The translations under genes were made by a program, and so were the position numbers. This document shows, piece after piece, positions 41,062 through 49,785 of a stretch of DNA of 64,000 nt. The DNA comes from Rhodoferax sp. PAMC 29310 (GTDB lineage Bacteria > Pseudomonadota > Gammaproteobacteria > Burkholderiales > Burkholderiaceae_C). The notes under the pieces are model-generated. The model was given only the letters and a program-made list of their open reading frames with translations. It searched no databases and had not been told where the DNA came from. Positions within the stretch are counted from its first letter, which is position 1. Each line of letters begins with the position of its first letter. The stretch covers positions 4,340,001-4,404,000 of the forward strand of contig NZ_CP072852.1 in the NCBI RefSeq assembly GCF_017948265.1, read 5' to 3'.

Positions 41062-41475
41062 ATGGCAGGTTTGCAATCAGGCGCTCCGACGCCACAGTCG
41101 ATCACGGTGCACAGCCAGTCGAAAGTGCTGGAAGTGACCTTCTCTGACGGCGCGGAGTTCCGCATTCCCTTTGAGCTGATGCGCGTGTATTCGCCGTCGG
41201 CCGAGGTGCAGGGCCACGGACCGGGCCAAGAGGTGCTGCAGACCGGCAAGCGCGAGGTGGAGTTGGCTGGCTTGGAGCCGGTTGGCAACTACGCCGTGCA
41301 ACCGGCGTTTTCTGATGGGCATGACTCCGGCATTTTTTCCTGGGATTACCTGTATTTCCTGGGCTCGCAGCAAGACAAGCTCTGGCTGGATTACGAAGCA
41401 CGCCTGCAGGCCGCCGGGGTGGGGCGTGATTCGCCCATGCCCGAGAAGGCCGGGCATGGCTGCAGCAGTCATTGA
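41062..41475 (+). CDS. DUF971-family protein
   Basis: 137-residue protein with the DUF971 fold (gamma-butyrobetaine hydroxylase N-terminal-like), residues ~15-120. Visible features are LEVTFSDGAEFRIPFELMRVYSPSAEV and GHDSGIFSWDYLYFLG, both characteristic. The C-terminus is Cys/His-containing (HGCSSH). The family is often next to ubiE in betaproteobacteria, as here, but its function is unknown; iron-sulfur or metal handling has been proposed for relatives. Confidence 0.85.
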   Translation: MAGLQSGAPTPQSITVHSQSKVLEVTFSDGAEFRIPFELMRVYSPSAEVQGHGPGQEVLQTGKREVELAGLEPVGNYAVQPAFSDGHDSGIFSWDYLYFLGSQQDKLWLDYEARLQAAGVGRDSPMPEKAGHGCSSH

Positions 41476-41482
41476 TACCCAA

Positions 41483-41537
41483 GCTATAAAATAGATAGCT
41501 GCCTGCTCCTGATCTATAAGGGGCAAAGGCGGTTTTT
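41483..41537 (+). repeat. Dispersed ~56-bp repeat, copy D
   Basis: GCTATAAAATAGATAGCTGC, then CTGCTCCTGATCTATAAG and GGGCAAAGGCGGTTTTT. It starts 8 nt after the DUF971 stop and is followed by a second small inverted repeat (CCCTGA-CCCGCC-TCAGGG, 41556-41573) in front of ubiE. Confidence 0.72.
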
Positions 41538-41615
41538 GTTAATGAAGCAACACCACCCTGACCCGCCTCAGGGTTGCGGTGTCCCTTTGAATGCACATCG
41601 TCTAGGATGACGGAC

Positions 41616-42347
41616 ATGACAACTACACATTTTGGCTACCAGTCGGTAGACGAGGCAGAAAAAGCAAAACACGTGCGTGGCGTGTTCGACTCGGTGGCGC
41701 CCAAGTACGACTTGATGAATGACTTGATGTCAGGTGGCCTGCACCGTGCCTGGAAGGCCTACACGGTGATGGTAGCCAACCTGCGCGAAGGCCACCAGGT
41801 GCTCGACATTGCCGGTGGCACAGGCGACTTGTCCATGGCCTTCTCCAAAAAAGTGGGCAAAACTGGCCGGGTGGTGCACACCGACATCAACGAAGCCATG
41901 TTGCGCACCGGCCGCGACCGGTTGCTGGATGCGGGTATCGCCTTGCCCACGCTTGTTTGTGACGCGGAGAAGCTGCCGTTTCCAAGTAATCACTTTGACG
42001 TGGTCAGTGTGGCCTTCGGCCTGCGCAATATGACTCACAAAGACGTGGCGCTGGCAGAAATGAACCGCGTCCTCAAACCCGGTGGCAAGTTGTTGGTGTT
42101 GGAGTTCTCCAAGGTGGCACCGCCACTGGAGAAAATCTACGACTGGTATTCCTTCAAGGTTTTGCCCAAGTTAGGCAAGCTGGTGGCCGGCGATGACTCC
42201 AGCTACCGCTACTTGGCGGAGTCGATTCGCATGCATCCCGGCCAGGAAGAGTTAAAAGCCCTGATGAAAGCTAGTGGCTTTGGGCATGTGGATTACCACA
42301 ACCTCACCGGTGGGCTGGTAGCCTTGCATGCCGGGATCAAGTGTTGA
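41616..42347 (+). CDS. ubiE: Ubiquinone/menaquinone C-methyltransferase UbiE
   Basis: SAM-dependent C-methylation of the benzoquinol ring in ubiquinone synthesis. Motifs: [23 protein letters not shown] loop [15 protein letters not shown], and [20 protein letters not shown]. 243 residues from the ATG at 41616, which starts [20 protein letters not shown] as in relatives. An ATG 9 nt earlier is possible. Leads the ubiE/Tim44-like/ubiJ/ubiB run. Confidence 0.96.
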   Translation: MTTTHFGYQSVDEAEKAKHVRGVFDSVAPKYDLMNDLMSGGLHRAWKAYTVMVANLREGHQVLDIAGGTGDLSMAFSKKVGKTGRVVHTDINEAMLRTGRDRLLDAGIALPTLVCDAEKLPFPSNHFDVVSVAFGLRNMTHKDVALAEMNRVLKPGGKLLVLEFSKVAPPLEKIYDWYSFKVLPKLGKLVAGDDSSYRYLAESIRMHPGQEELKALMKASGFGHVDYHNLTGGLVALHAGIKC

Positions 42348-42411
42348 CTGACCCTGGTTGAAAAAATCAACGCGCTCAATTGAACGCAAAAACTCAATCT
42401 CTGGAGATTTC

Positions 42412-43356
42412 ATGAAATTCTGGTCTGTGTTTCTGGCCCTGTTTTTGATGCTGTCAGGTATCAATGCCGAGGCAGCCAAACGGTTTGGCGGTGGCAAATC
42501 CTTTGGGCAGCAGTCCAGCAACGTCGCACCGCGCCAAGCCGCGCCCGCCAAGCCTGCTGCCGCGCCAGGTGCAGCCGCTCCTGCGGCTCCTCGCAAGCCA
42601 TGGGGCGCGATGCTGGGTGGATTGGCAGCGGGTCTGGGCTTGGCCTGGTTGGCCAGTTCTCTCGGTTTGGGAGAGGAGTTTGGTCAGATTCTGATGTTTG
42701 GTTTGTTGGCTCTGGGCGTGATGATGGCCATTGGCTGGTTCCGTCGCTCCCGCCAGTCGGCGCAAGCGCCAGGCAGTGCGTCACCTTTTGCCTTTCAAGG
42801 TGCCTCACCCGGCGCGACGGCCAAGACTCCCGCTACTTATCGTCCAGAGAATGTCGGCAATGATGCGTCTGCCCGCCCTTGGGAGCGCACGACCGCCAAG
42901 TTTGACAGCGCACGTCCCAACACTGGCTCCATGATTGGTTCTGGTTTGTCTGGTTCACAAAATTGGGGTGTCCCCGCTGATTTCGATAGCGAAGGCTTCT
43001 TGAAGTCGGCCAAAGCCAACTTCGTGTCGCTGCAAGCCGCTTGGGACAAGTCTGACATCAACGCGTTGCGCGTCATGATGACCGACACCATGCTGAAGGA
43101 AATTCAGGCTCAATTGACTGAGCGTGAAGTGCACACCGGTGGGCCTGTCAATTTGACGGATGTGGTGATGATCGAAGCACAGTTGCTCGGTATTGAAGAT
43201 CTGGGTGACGAATACATGGCTAGCGTCGAGTTCTCCGGAATGATCCGCGAAGAGCCGTCTGCGGGGCCGAGTCCTTTCCGCGAAGTCTGGAACATGACCA
43301 AGCGCAAGACGGGTCCGAGCGGCTGGTTGGTGGCGGGCGTTCAGGCGCTTCAATAG
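42412..43356 (+). CDS. Tim44-like domain membrane protein
   Basis: A signal peptide or first helix covers residues 1-21 (WSVFLALFLMLSGINAEA), then an Ala/Pro/Gln-rich linker and two hydrophobic segments (about 67-85 and 90-105). A Tim44/MRPL45-like domain spans about 185-310 (LKSAKANFVSLQAAWDKSD, EIQAQLTE..). ATG at 42412 has GGAG upstream. It sits between ubiE and ubiJ, where E. coli has no gene. A role in membrane or quinone assembly is an inference from position only. Confidence 0.85.
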   Translation: MKFWSVFLALFLMLSGINAEAAKRFGGGKSFGQQSSNVAPRQAAPAKPAAAPGAAAPAAPRKPWGAMLGGLAAGLGLAWLASSLGLGEEFGQILMFGLLALGVMMAIGWFRRSRQSAQAPGSASPFAFQGASPGATAKTPATYRPENVGNDASARPWERTTAKFDSARPNTGSMIGSGLSGSQNWGVPADFDSEGFLKSAKANFVSLQAAWDKSDINALRVMMTDTMLKEIQAQLTEREVHTGGPVNLTDVVMIEAQLLGIEDLGDEYMASVEFSGMIREEPSAGPSPFREVWNMTKRKTGPSGWLVAGVQALQ

Positions 43357-43458
43357 GCCAGTTGCCCAGCCGCTTTTACCGAGCGGCGTTGGGTGTGAGT
43401 CGGTTGTTGGACCCTCATGGGGGCGAAGGCAATCTGAATTCAGGAATAATCGGGGACT

Positions 43459-44010
43459 ATGGCAACACAGTCCCCTTTTTCATTGCTGGAGGGATTCCTC
43501 CAAAATCTTCCTCTCCCGGCCATTGAGCCCCCTGCCTGGGTGGTAGACGAGGTTCAACGCCGCATCGTCCTGCTGCTCAACCATATCTTGATGCAGGAGA
43601 GCGAGGCAATGGCCCGCCTTGTTCGTCAAAAGAACCGGGTGGTTCAAATGCACTGGCGCGCCTTTTCCATCAAATTGGTGGCAACGCCCGCCGGGCTGCT
43701 GGACCGGGCGACAGACGGCGCCAAGCCCGACTTGGTGCTGGCGCTGACCGAGGCCTCACCGCTGGTACTGGCGCAAAGCGCTTTGCGAGGTGACAAGCCT
43801 GCCGTCCGCATTGAAGGCGACGTGCAACTGGCTGCCGAGTTGAATTGGTTGACCGATCACGTCCGCTGGGACATCGAAGAAGACCTGGCCCGTGTCATGG
43901 GTGACGCGCCGGCCCATACCTTGAGCCAAGCCGCCCTCAGCGCCACGCAGGCATTGCGGCAGTTTCTGAGAACAAACAGGGCAGCGGGATCCAGCGGGCC
44001 AACGCCATGA
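43459..44010 (+). CDS. ubiJ: Ubiquinone biosynthesis accessory protein UbiJ (SCP2 domain)
   Basis: Lipid-binding accessory factor of the ubiquinone biosynthesis complex. The N-terminal SCP2 fold covers about residues 20-130 (for example [34 protein letters not shown]), and C-terminal helices follow, as in E. coli UbiJ. Stop overlaps the ubiB start (ATGA) so the two are translationally coupled, matching the ubiE-ubiJ-ubiB order. Confidence 0.9.
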   Translation: MATQSPFSLLEGFLQNLPLPAIEPPAWVVDEVQRRIVLLLNHILMQESEAMARLVRQKNRVVQMHWRAFSIKLVATPAGLLDRATDGAKPDLVLALTEASPLVLAQSALRGDKPAVRIEGDVQLAAELNWLTDHVRWDIEEDLARVMGDAPAHTLSQAALSATQALRQFLRTNRAAGSSGPTP

Positions 44011-45572
44011 GGCGCCTGTTTCGGGGCGTTTTCATCATTTGGGTGATGTTGCGCTATGGGCTGGACGAACTGGTCCTGACCAGCTTTCAAAAGCCGTGGC
44101 TGCGGGTTATTGCCCGAGTCGTCTCAATCGGCCGCGACTTAAAAGCCCCCCGCGGACAAAGGATTCGCGAGGCTTTGGAGCGTTTAGGTCCAATTTTCGT
44201 CAAGTTTGGGCAAGTACTCTCAACGCGCCGGGACTTGATGCCGGTGGATATTGCCGATGAGTTGGCGCGACTGCAGGACCGGGTGCCCCCATTTGCCTCT
44301 ATGGTGGCCATTGCCACCATAGAGCGCGCGTTCAATAAAAAAGTGGATGATATTTTTGTCTCCTTTGACCGCCAGCCCATCGCCAGTGCGTCGATAGCCC
44401 AGGTTCATTTCGCGGTGATCAAGGACCGCAATGGCGTCGATCGAGATGTGGCAGTCAAGGTCTTGCGACCCGGCATGTTGTCGGTGATTGAAAAAGACCT
44501 GAGCTTGATGCGCCTGATGGCAGGCTGGGTTGAGAGTTTGTCCAGCGACGGCAAGCGCCTCAAGCCACGCGAGGTGGTGGCTGAATTCGACAAATACCTG
44601 CACGACGAGCTTGACCTGGTTCGAGAAGCTTCCAGTGCGGCGCAATTGCGTCGCAATATGGAGGGGCTGGATCTGGTGTTGATTCCGGAGATGTTCTGGG
44701 ATTTCTGCATGACCGAGGTGATCGTGATGGAGCGCATGACAGGCGTTCCGATCAGCCAGGTGGAGCGACTGCGATCGGCTGGGGTCGACATTCCCAAACT
44801 GGCTCGCGACGGCGTCACCATTTTCTTCACGCAAGTGTTCCGTGACGGGTTCTTTCATGCTGACATGCATCCGGGGAACATTCAGGTTAGCCTCGCGCCA
44901 GACACCTTTGGCCGCTACATTTCTCTGGACTTCGGCATTGTCGGCACTCTGACGGAGACGGATAAAGAGTATCTGGCTCAGAATTTCACGGCGTTCTTTC
45001 GGCGCGACTACAAACGAGTGGCCGAGTTGCACATTGAATCCGGCTGGGTGCCTCGAACCACGCGCGTGGATGAGCTTGAATCCGCGATTCGATCCGTGTG
45101 TGAGCCTTATTTTGATCGCCCGCTCAAGGAGATTTCTCTGGGTATGGTGCTGATGCGCTTATTTCAGACTTCGCGACGGTTCCAGGTTGAAATTCAGCCC
45201 CAGTTGGTGCTGCTGCAGAAAACGTTGCTCAATATCGAGGGGCTGGGGCGCCAATTGGACCCAGACCTTGACCTGTGGGCCACGGCCAAGCCATTTCTAG
45301 AGAAGTGGATGATTGACCAACTCGGTCCCAAGAAGTTGTTGGACGAGCTTCGAAATGAGTCCCCCCGCTATGCCAAGCTGATTCCGGAGTTGCCGCGTCT
45401 GTTGTACAGCTTTCTTCAGAAGGACAATGCGACGTCCGGTCGCGCTTTACAAGAGTTGTTGTTGGAGCAAAAACGCACCAACCGGCTGTTGCAGAGCTTT
45501 TTGTATGCCGGGGTTGGCTTTGTACTCGGTCTGCTTGTCATGCAATTGATCGTGCGGGTTCGGCTTTTCTAG
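44007..45572 (+). CDS. ubiB: Atypical kinase/ATPase UbiB
   Basis: Member of the ABC1/COQ8/ADCK family required for ubiquinone synthesis. The family's KxGQ motif is [16 protein letters not shown]. The alanine-rich nucleotide loop is [13 protein letters not shown], with [11 protein letters not shown] and LDFGIVG as catalytic and metal loops. The C-terminal ~25 residues form a membrane anchor ([19 protein letters not shown]). 521 residues. Confidence 0.96.
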   Translation: MRRLFRGVFIIWVMLRYGLDELVLTSFQKPWLRVIARVVSIGRDLKAPRGQRIREALERLGPIFVKFGQVLSTRRDLMPVDIADELARLQDRVPPFASMVAIATIERAFNKKVDDIFVSFDRQPIASASIAQVHFAVIKDRNGVDRDVAVKVLRPGMLSVIEKDLSLMRLMAGWVESLSSDGKRLKPREVVAEFDKYLHDELDLVREASSAAQLRRNMEGLDLVLIPEMFWDFCMTEVIVMERMTGVPISQVERLRSAGVDIPKLARDGVTIFFTQVFRDGFFHADMHPGNIQVSLAPDTFGRYISLDFGIVGTLTETDKEYLAQNFTAFFRRDYKRVAELHIESGWVPRTTRVDELESAIRSVCEPYFDRPLKEISLGMVLMRLFQTSRRFQVEIQPQLVLLQKTLLNIEGLGRQLDPDLDLWATAKPFLEKWMIDQLGPKKLLDELRNESPRYAKLIPELPRLLYSFLQKDNATSGRALQELLLEQKRTNRLLQSFLYAGVGFVLGLLVMQLIVRVRLF

Positions 45573-45610
45573 CTTGCGCTGCCCTCTGGCCTCGATTTCA
45601 GGCGACGCCC

Positions 45611-45616
45611 TATAAT
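45611..45616 (+). promoter_or_regulatory. Candidate -10 box for the fmdB-aspS segment
   Basis: Perfect TATAAT, 36 nt before the FmdB-type start at 45652. No matching -35 hexamer at the usual spacing. Confidence 0.4.
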
Positions 45617-45651
45617 GGAAGGCTTTGCAACCTGAGTTTGAGCCCAATTCC

Positions 45652-45960
45652 ATGCCTATTTACGCTTACAAATGTGAGTCCTGCGGATTTGCCAAGGATG
45701 TGCTGCAGAAAATGTCGGACGCTCCGTTGACGGACTGCCCCGACTGTCACGCACCGGTGTTTAAAAAACAGGTCACTGCCGCGGGCTTTCAGCTCAAGGG
45801 ATCGGGTTGGTATGCCACCGATTTCAAAGGTGGACCTTCGGCGAGTACGGCACCCAAATCCGAGTCCACGGACGGGGCGACAAGCACAGAGACCACTAGC
45901 GCCAAACCGGCAGTCTCCGCACCTGCACCAGCTCCGTCAGCAGGAAAATCTGACGCCTGA
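45652..45960 (+). CDS. FmdB-family zinc-ribbon protein
   Basis: 102 residues. The N-terminal zinc ribbon has MPIYAYKCESCGFAKDVLQK and a second CPDC pair, the four-cysteine FmdB/CxxC-CxxC signature. The tail of ~45 residues is Ser/Thr/Ala/Pro rich and low complexity. The ATG at 45652 gives the invariant MPIYAYKCESCG start. Function unknown; proposed regulatory or chaperone-like. Confidence 0.88.
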   Translation: MPIYAYKCESCGFAKDVLQKMSDAPLTDCPDCHAPVFKKQVTAAGFQLKGSGWYATDFKGGPSASTAPKSESTDGATSTETTSAKPAVSAPAPAPSAGKSDA

Positions 45961-46001
45961 TTGGCGCCTTGAATCGGATTGAGTGATGTTCTGGATTTGT
46001 C

Positions 46002-46643
46002 GTGCACATTAAAAAATATCTGCTGACGGGCTTGCTCGCCTGGTTGCCACTCACGCTGACCATTTGGGTCTTGTTGTGGTTGGTAGGTCTCCTGGACGCC
46101 ATTTTTGGCGGTTTTTTGACCGGCTTGGATGCACTCACGCCTGATTCCGCGGGCCCCATCATCGAGAGGCTGCGGCATATTCCCGGGCTAGGCGTGGTGT
46201 TGGTGTTCACTGCGCTGTTGCTGACGGGGGCCTTGGTCTCCAACGTGGCAGGGCGCTGGTGGCTGCGGCAGTGGAGTCGGCTGTTCACGAATATTCCCGT
46301 GTTCAAGTCCATCTACAACAGTGTGAAAAAAGTGTCCGACACGCTTTTTTCCAGCAATGGCAATGCGTTTCGCCGGGCCATGTTGATTCAATATCCCCGC
46401 GCTGGCGTGTGGACGATTGCGTTCCAAACCGGTACGCCGGGTGGCGAAGTCGCCAAACATCTGGGTGAGGATTTGGTGAGTGTGTATGTGCCCACCACGC
46501 CGAACCCGACCAGTGGTTTTTTCCTCATGTTGCCGCGCGCTGAAGTCATCGAGCTGCAAATGAGTGTGGACGAAGCACTGACTTACGTGATTTCCATGGG
46601 CTCTGTGGCGCCAACTGCGCCAATGAATCTCCCCCGGAAATAG
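46002..46643 (+). CDS. DUF502-family membrane protein (copy 2)
   Basis: Starts with GTG at 46002; 213 residues. Two N-terminal hydrophobic segments (about 8-28 and 60-80), then the soluble DUF502 region with NIPVFKSIYNSVKKVSDTLF and LPRAEVIELQMSVDEAL. Lies between fmdB and aspS, a common position in betaproteobacteria. Related to copy 1 at 26839-27432. Function unknown. Confidence 0.85.
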   Translation: MHIKKYLLTGLLAWLPLTLTIWVLLWLVGLLDAIFGGFLTGLDALTPDSAGPIIERLRHIPGLGVVLVFTALLLTGALVSNVAGRWWLRQWSRLFTNIPVFKSIYNSVKKVSDTLFSSNGNAFRRAMLIQYPRAGVWTIAFQTGTPGGEVAKHLGEDLVSVYVPTTPNPTSGFFLMLPRAEVIELQMSVDEALTYVISMGSVAPTAPMNLPRK

Positions 46644-46658
46644 TTTTGACAACCTGTG

Positions 46659-46674
46659 CCACCCGTTCGGGTGG
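46659..46674 (+). promoter_or_regulatory. Leader hairpin before aspS
   Basis: CCACCC-GTTC-GGGTGG, 6-bp stem and 4-nt loop, ending 16 nt before the aspS start. It is not followed by T residues and may influence translation initiation. Confidence 0.3.
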
Positions 46675-46690
46675 TCAATGAAAGCTGAAT

Positions 46691-48505
46691 ATGGCGATGC
46701 GCTCCCATTATTGTGGTCTTGTGACCGATGCCCTGTTAGGTGAAACCGTCACATTGTGTGGCTGGGTGAATCGTCGCCGTGACCACGGTGGTGTGATTTT
46801 TGTGGATGTCCGTGACCGTGAAGGTTACGTTCAGGTCGTTTGCGATCCTGACCGGGCCGAGATGTTCAAGACGGCCGAGGGCATTCGCAATGAGTTTTGC
46901 ATTCAGATCAAAGGCGTGGTGCGTGCACGTCCAGACGGCACGACCAATGACAACCTGAAGAGCGGCAAGATTGAAGTGTTGTGCCATGAATTGACGGTAC
47001 TCAACGCCTCCGTCACGCCCCCGTTTCAGATTGACGATGAGAATCTTTCTGAGACCACCCGCCTGACGCACCGCGTGCTGGACCTGCGTCGCCCCTACAT
47101 GCAGAACAACCTGATGCTGCGCTACCGCGTGTCCATGGAAGTGCGTAAATTTCTCGATGCCAACGGTTTTGTCGATATCGAAACCCCCATGCTCACCAAG
47201 AGCACGCCCGAGGGCGCGCGGGACTACCTTGTGCCCAGTCGAGTGCATGACGGTCAGTTTTTCGCGCTGCCACAAAGCCCCCAACTGTTCAAGCAACTCT
47301 TGATGGTGGCCGGTTTTGATCGCTACTACCAGATCACCAAATGCTTCCGCGACGAAGATCTGCGTGCTGACCGCCAGCCCGAGTTCACCCAGATTGATAT
47401 TGAGACCTCGTTCCTCACCGAGGAAGACATTCGCACCATGTTCCAAGGCATGATTACCACGGTGTTCAAGAACACCATTGGGGTGGACTTGGGCGAGTTC
47501 CCGGTCATGACCTACCAGGACGCCATGCATCAGTATGGGTCGGACAAGCCAGATTTGCGAGTGAACCTGCAATTTGCCGAATTGACCGACGTCATGAAGG
47601 ACGTGGATTTCAAAGTGTTCTCAGGTGCTGCGACCATGAAAGGCGGCCGAGTTGTCGCCCTGCGTGTGCCGGGTGGCTCGGTCGAGGGCGGTGGTATCAG
47701 CCGTGGCGAGATCGATGCCTACACCGAGTTTGTCAAAATTTACGGCGCCAAGGGCCTTGCCTACATCCGCGTGAATGAATTGGCCAAGGGGCGTGACGGT
47801 CTGCAAAGTCCGATTGTTAAGAACATTCATGACGCAGCCTTGGCCGCAGTTCTTGAGCGAACCAGTGCGCAAGACGGCGATCTGATTTTCTTCGGTGCGG
47901 ACAAGGAAAAAATCGTCAACGACGCCATTGGCGCCCTGCGCGTCAAGATTGGACATAGCGAGTTCGGCAAGAAGAACGGCTTGTTCACCGCTGGCTGGCG
48001 TCCGATGTGGGTGGTGGATTTCCCGATGTTCGAATTCGACGAGGAAAACCAGCGCTACACCGCTGTTCACCACCCCTTCACCGCGCCCAAAGCCGGCCAC
48101 GAAGATTGGATGGTATCGGCGCCCGAGAAATGCATCTCCCAGGGTTATGACATGGTGCTTAACGGCTGGGAAATGGGCGGTGGGTCTGTGCGTATCCACC
48201 GTGCCGAGGTGCAGAAAAAAGTGTTTGATGCACTGAAGATCACGCCGGAAGAAGCCCAACTCAAGTTTGGTTTCCTGCTTGACGCCTTGCAATATGGCGC
48301 ACCTCCTCACGGTGGATTGGCCTTTGGCCTGGACCGTGTCGTTACGTTGATGACCGGTGCCGATTCCATTCGTGATGTGATTGCGTTCCCCAAGACCCAG
48401 CGCGCGCAATGTTTGCTGACCCAAGCACCTAGCCCGGTTGACGAGAAGCAACTGCGCGAATTGCACATCCGTTTGCGCACGATTGAGCCTGCGAAGGTCG
48501 TTTGA
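46691..48505 (+). CDS. aspS: Aspartyl-tRNA synthetase (bacterial type)
   Basis: Charges tRNA-Asp, and possibly tRNA-Asn if the organism lacks AsnRS. 604 residues. N-terminal OB-fold anticodon domain ([20 protein letters not shown]), class II motifs ([18 protein letters not shown] and [10 protein letters not shown]), and the bacteria-specific GAD insertion domain (~residues 290-420). Discriminating versus non-discriminating status cannot be decided here. Confidence 0.97.
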   Translation: MAMRSHYCGLVTDALLGETVTLCGWVNRRRDHGGVIFVDVRDREGYVQVVCDPDRAEMFKTAEGIRNEFCIQIKGVVRARPDGTTNDNLKSGKIEVLCHELTVLNASVTPPFQIDDENLSETTRLTHRVLDLRRPYMQNNLMLRYRVSMEVRKFLDANGFVDIETPMLTKSTPEGARDYLVPSRVHDGQFFALPQSPQLFKQLLMVAGFDRYYQITKCFRDEDLRADRQPEFTQIDIETSFLTEEDIRTMFQGMITTVFKNTIGVDLGEFPVMTYQDAMHQYGSDKPDLRVNLQFAELTDVMKDVDFKVFSGAATMKGGRVVALRVPGGSVEGGGISRGEIDAYTEFVKIYGAKGLAYIRVNELAKGRDGLQSPIVKNIHDAALAAVLERTSAQDGDLIFFGADKEKIVNDAIGALRVKIGHSEFGKKNGLFTAGWRPMWVVDFPMFEFDEENQRYTAVHHPFTAPKAGHEDWMVSAPEKCISQGYDMVLNGWEMGGGSVRIHRAEVQKKVFDALKITPEEAQLKFGFLLDALQYGAPPHGGLAFGLDRVVTLMTGADSIRDVIAFPKTQRAQCLLTQAPSPVDEKQLRELHIRLRTIEPAKVV

Positions 48506-48539
48506 TGAAATCCTGAGCAAGGCTTCAGGCAGAATGAAA

Positions 48540-48564
48540 GGGCGCTTCAAAAGCGCCCTTTTTT
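48540..48564 (+). terminator. Strong terminator after aspS, abutting nudB
   Basis: GGGCGCTT-CAA-AAGCGCCC followed by TTTTTT. The last T (48564) is directly before the nudB ATG (48565). Confidence 0.85.
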
Positions 48565-49044
48565 ATGCACCCTCAATTCAAGATTCCCCAATCCGTGCTC
48601 GTGGTGATTCACACCCCAGCTTTGGACGTGTTGTTGATCAAGCGAGTTGACGCGGGCGATTTCTGGCAGTCCGTGACCGGCAGCAAGGATGCGGAGAACG
48701 ACGAGTTCAATGAGACGGCTGTGCGTGAGGTCCAAGAGGAAACAGGCATCGTTTGCCTCCCTGGCACGCCATTGGCTGGGGGATTGTGTGACTGGCGCCT
48801 TGAAAACGTCTATGAAATTTACCCTCAGTGGCGACACCGGTATGCACCGGAGGTGACACACAACCGGGAGCATTTGTTTGGCTTGCAGGTGCCTGCAGCT
48901 ACGCCGGTGATTCTGAGCCCAAGAGAGCATACCGACTACCTTTGGCTGCCTTACCGGGAGGCCGCTGAGGCCTGCTTTTCTCCGTCCAATGCAGAGGCGA
49001 TTTTGATGTTGCCAAGATTGCTTGATCAAGGGAGTGGTCCATGA
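48565..49044 (+). CDS. nudB: Dihydroneopterin triphosphate diphosphatase NudB
   Basis: Nudix enzyme that removes pyrophosphate from dihydroneopterin triphosphate, the product of FolE (51100-51819 here). Complete Nudix box from GSKDAENDEF to EVQEETGI, preceded by DAGDFWQSVTGS as in E. coli NudB; RHRYAPEVTHNREHLF is the family substrate region. 159 residues. ATG at 48565 matches the family N-terminus, but the ribosome-site region is occupied by a terminator hairpin. Stop overlaps the next ATG by 4 nt. Confidence 0.92.
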   Translation: MHPQFKIPQSVLVVIHTPALDVLLIKRVDAGDFWQSVTGSKDAENDEFNETAVREVQEETGIVCLPGTPLAGGLCDWRLENVYEIYPQWRHRYAPEVTHNREHLFGLQVPAATPVILSPREHTDYLWLPYREAAEACFSPSNAEAILMLPRLLDQGSGP

Positions 49045-49775
49045 ATACCGTGAGGGTTGCCACCTACAACATTCACAAAGGGGTGCAGGGAATGGGGCCT
49101 CAGCGCCGTCTGGAGATTCACAACCTGGGCCACGCGGTGGAACAGCTGGACGCAGATATTGTTTGCCTGCAAGAAGTGCGTAAAGTGCACCGACGCGAGG
49201 AGCAGTACTTTACCCAATGGCCCGATTTGCCGCAGGCAGACTTCCTCGCGCCAGAAGGCTATGAGGCCATTTACCGCACCAATGCCTATACGCGCGATGG
49301 AGAGCATGGCAACGCCATGCTCTCCCGGTGGCCGGTGACTCGCCACCAACATGAGGATATGTCCGATCACCGTTTCGAACAGAGAGGTCTGCTTCACTCC
49401 GAAGTGTTGTTGCATGATCAGGCTGTGCACGTGGTAGTCGTCCACTTGGGACTGATTCGTGCAAGTCGTGCCCGACAAATTCTCCAATTGCAGCGCTTTA
49501 TCCTGCGTGAGGTCCCCCATGACGCCCCCTTGTTGGTGGCCGGGGATTTCAATGACTGGGGAGACATGGTGCAACGAGCCCTGATGACGTCGGGGCTGGA
49601 GACTTTTTTGGGGCCGCGCCAACGCACCTTTCCCGCCCGTTTGCCGTTGGTGCAGTTGGACTATGTCTATGCAAGGGGCCTTACGCCTTTGGGCGTCGAG
49701 GTGCCGCGTGGGCGGAACTGGTGGCGTATGTCGGACCATTTACCCTTGATTGCCGAGTTTGGACTCCCGGAATAA
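49041..49775 (+). CDS. Endonuclease/exonuclease/phosphatase-family protein
   Basis: DNase I-like fold, 244 residues. Catalytic features: VATYNIHKGVQG, metal Glu in CLQEVRKVHRREEQY, VVVVHLGL, GDFNDWGD, and terminal SDHLPL. Starts in the nudB stop (ATGA) and ends 10 nt before clsB. Gene pairing with a cardiolipin synthase recurs in proteobacteria and suggests a phospholipid or phosphodiester role rather than DNA repair, but this is inference. Confidence 0.86.
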   Translation: MNTVRVATYNIHKGVQGMGPQRRLEIHNLGHAVEQLDADIVCLQEVRKVHRREEQYFTQWPDLPQADFLAPEGYEAIYRTNAYTRDGEHGNAMLSRWPVTRHQHEDMSDHRFEQRGLLHSEVLLHDQAVHVVVVHLGLIRASRARQILQLQRFILREVPHDAPLLVAGDFNDWGDMVQRALMTSGLETFLGPRQRTFPARLPLVQLDYVYARGLTPLGVEVPRGRNWWRMSDHLPLIAEFGLPE

Positions 49776-49785
49776 AGAGCAGGCC

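Noticed and set aside
44220..45032. Minus-strand frame of 270 codons over ubiB
   Set aside because: Antisense shadow of ubiB.
45566..45600. Possible sixth copy of the dispersed repeat at the ubiB 3' end (TAGCTTGCGCTGCCCTCTGGCC)
   Set aside because: The left AT-rich arm and the middle are missing, so the match is too short to call.
46736..48550. Two minus-strand frames (278 and 309 codons) over aspS
   Set aside because: Antisense shadows of a firmly identified synthetase with all class II motifs.
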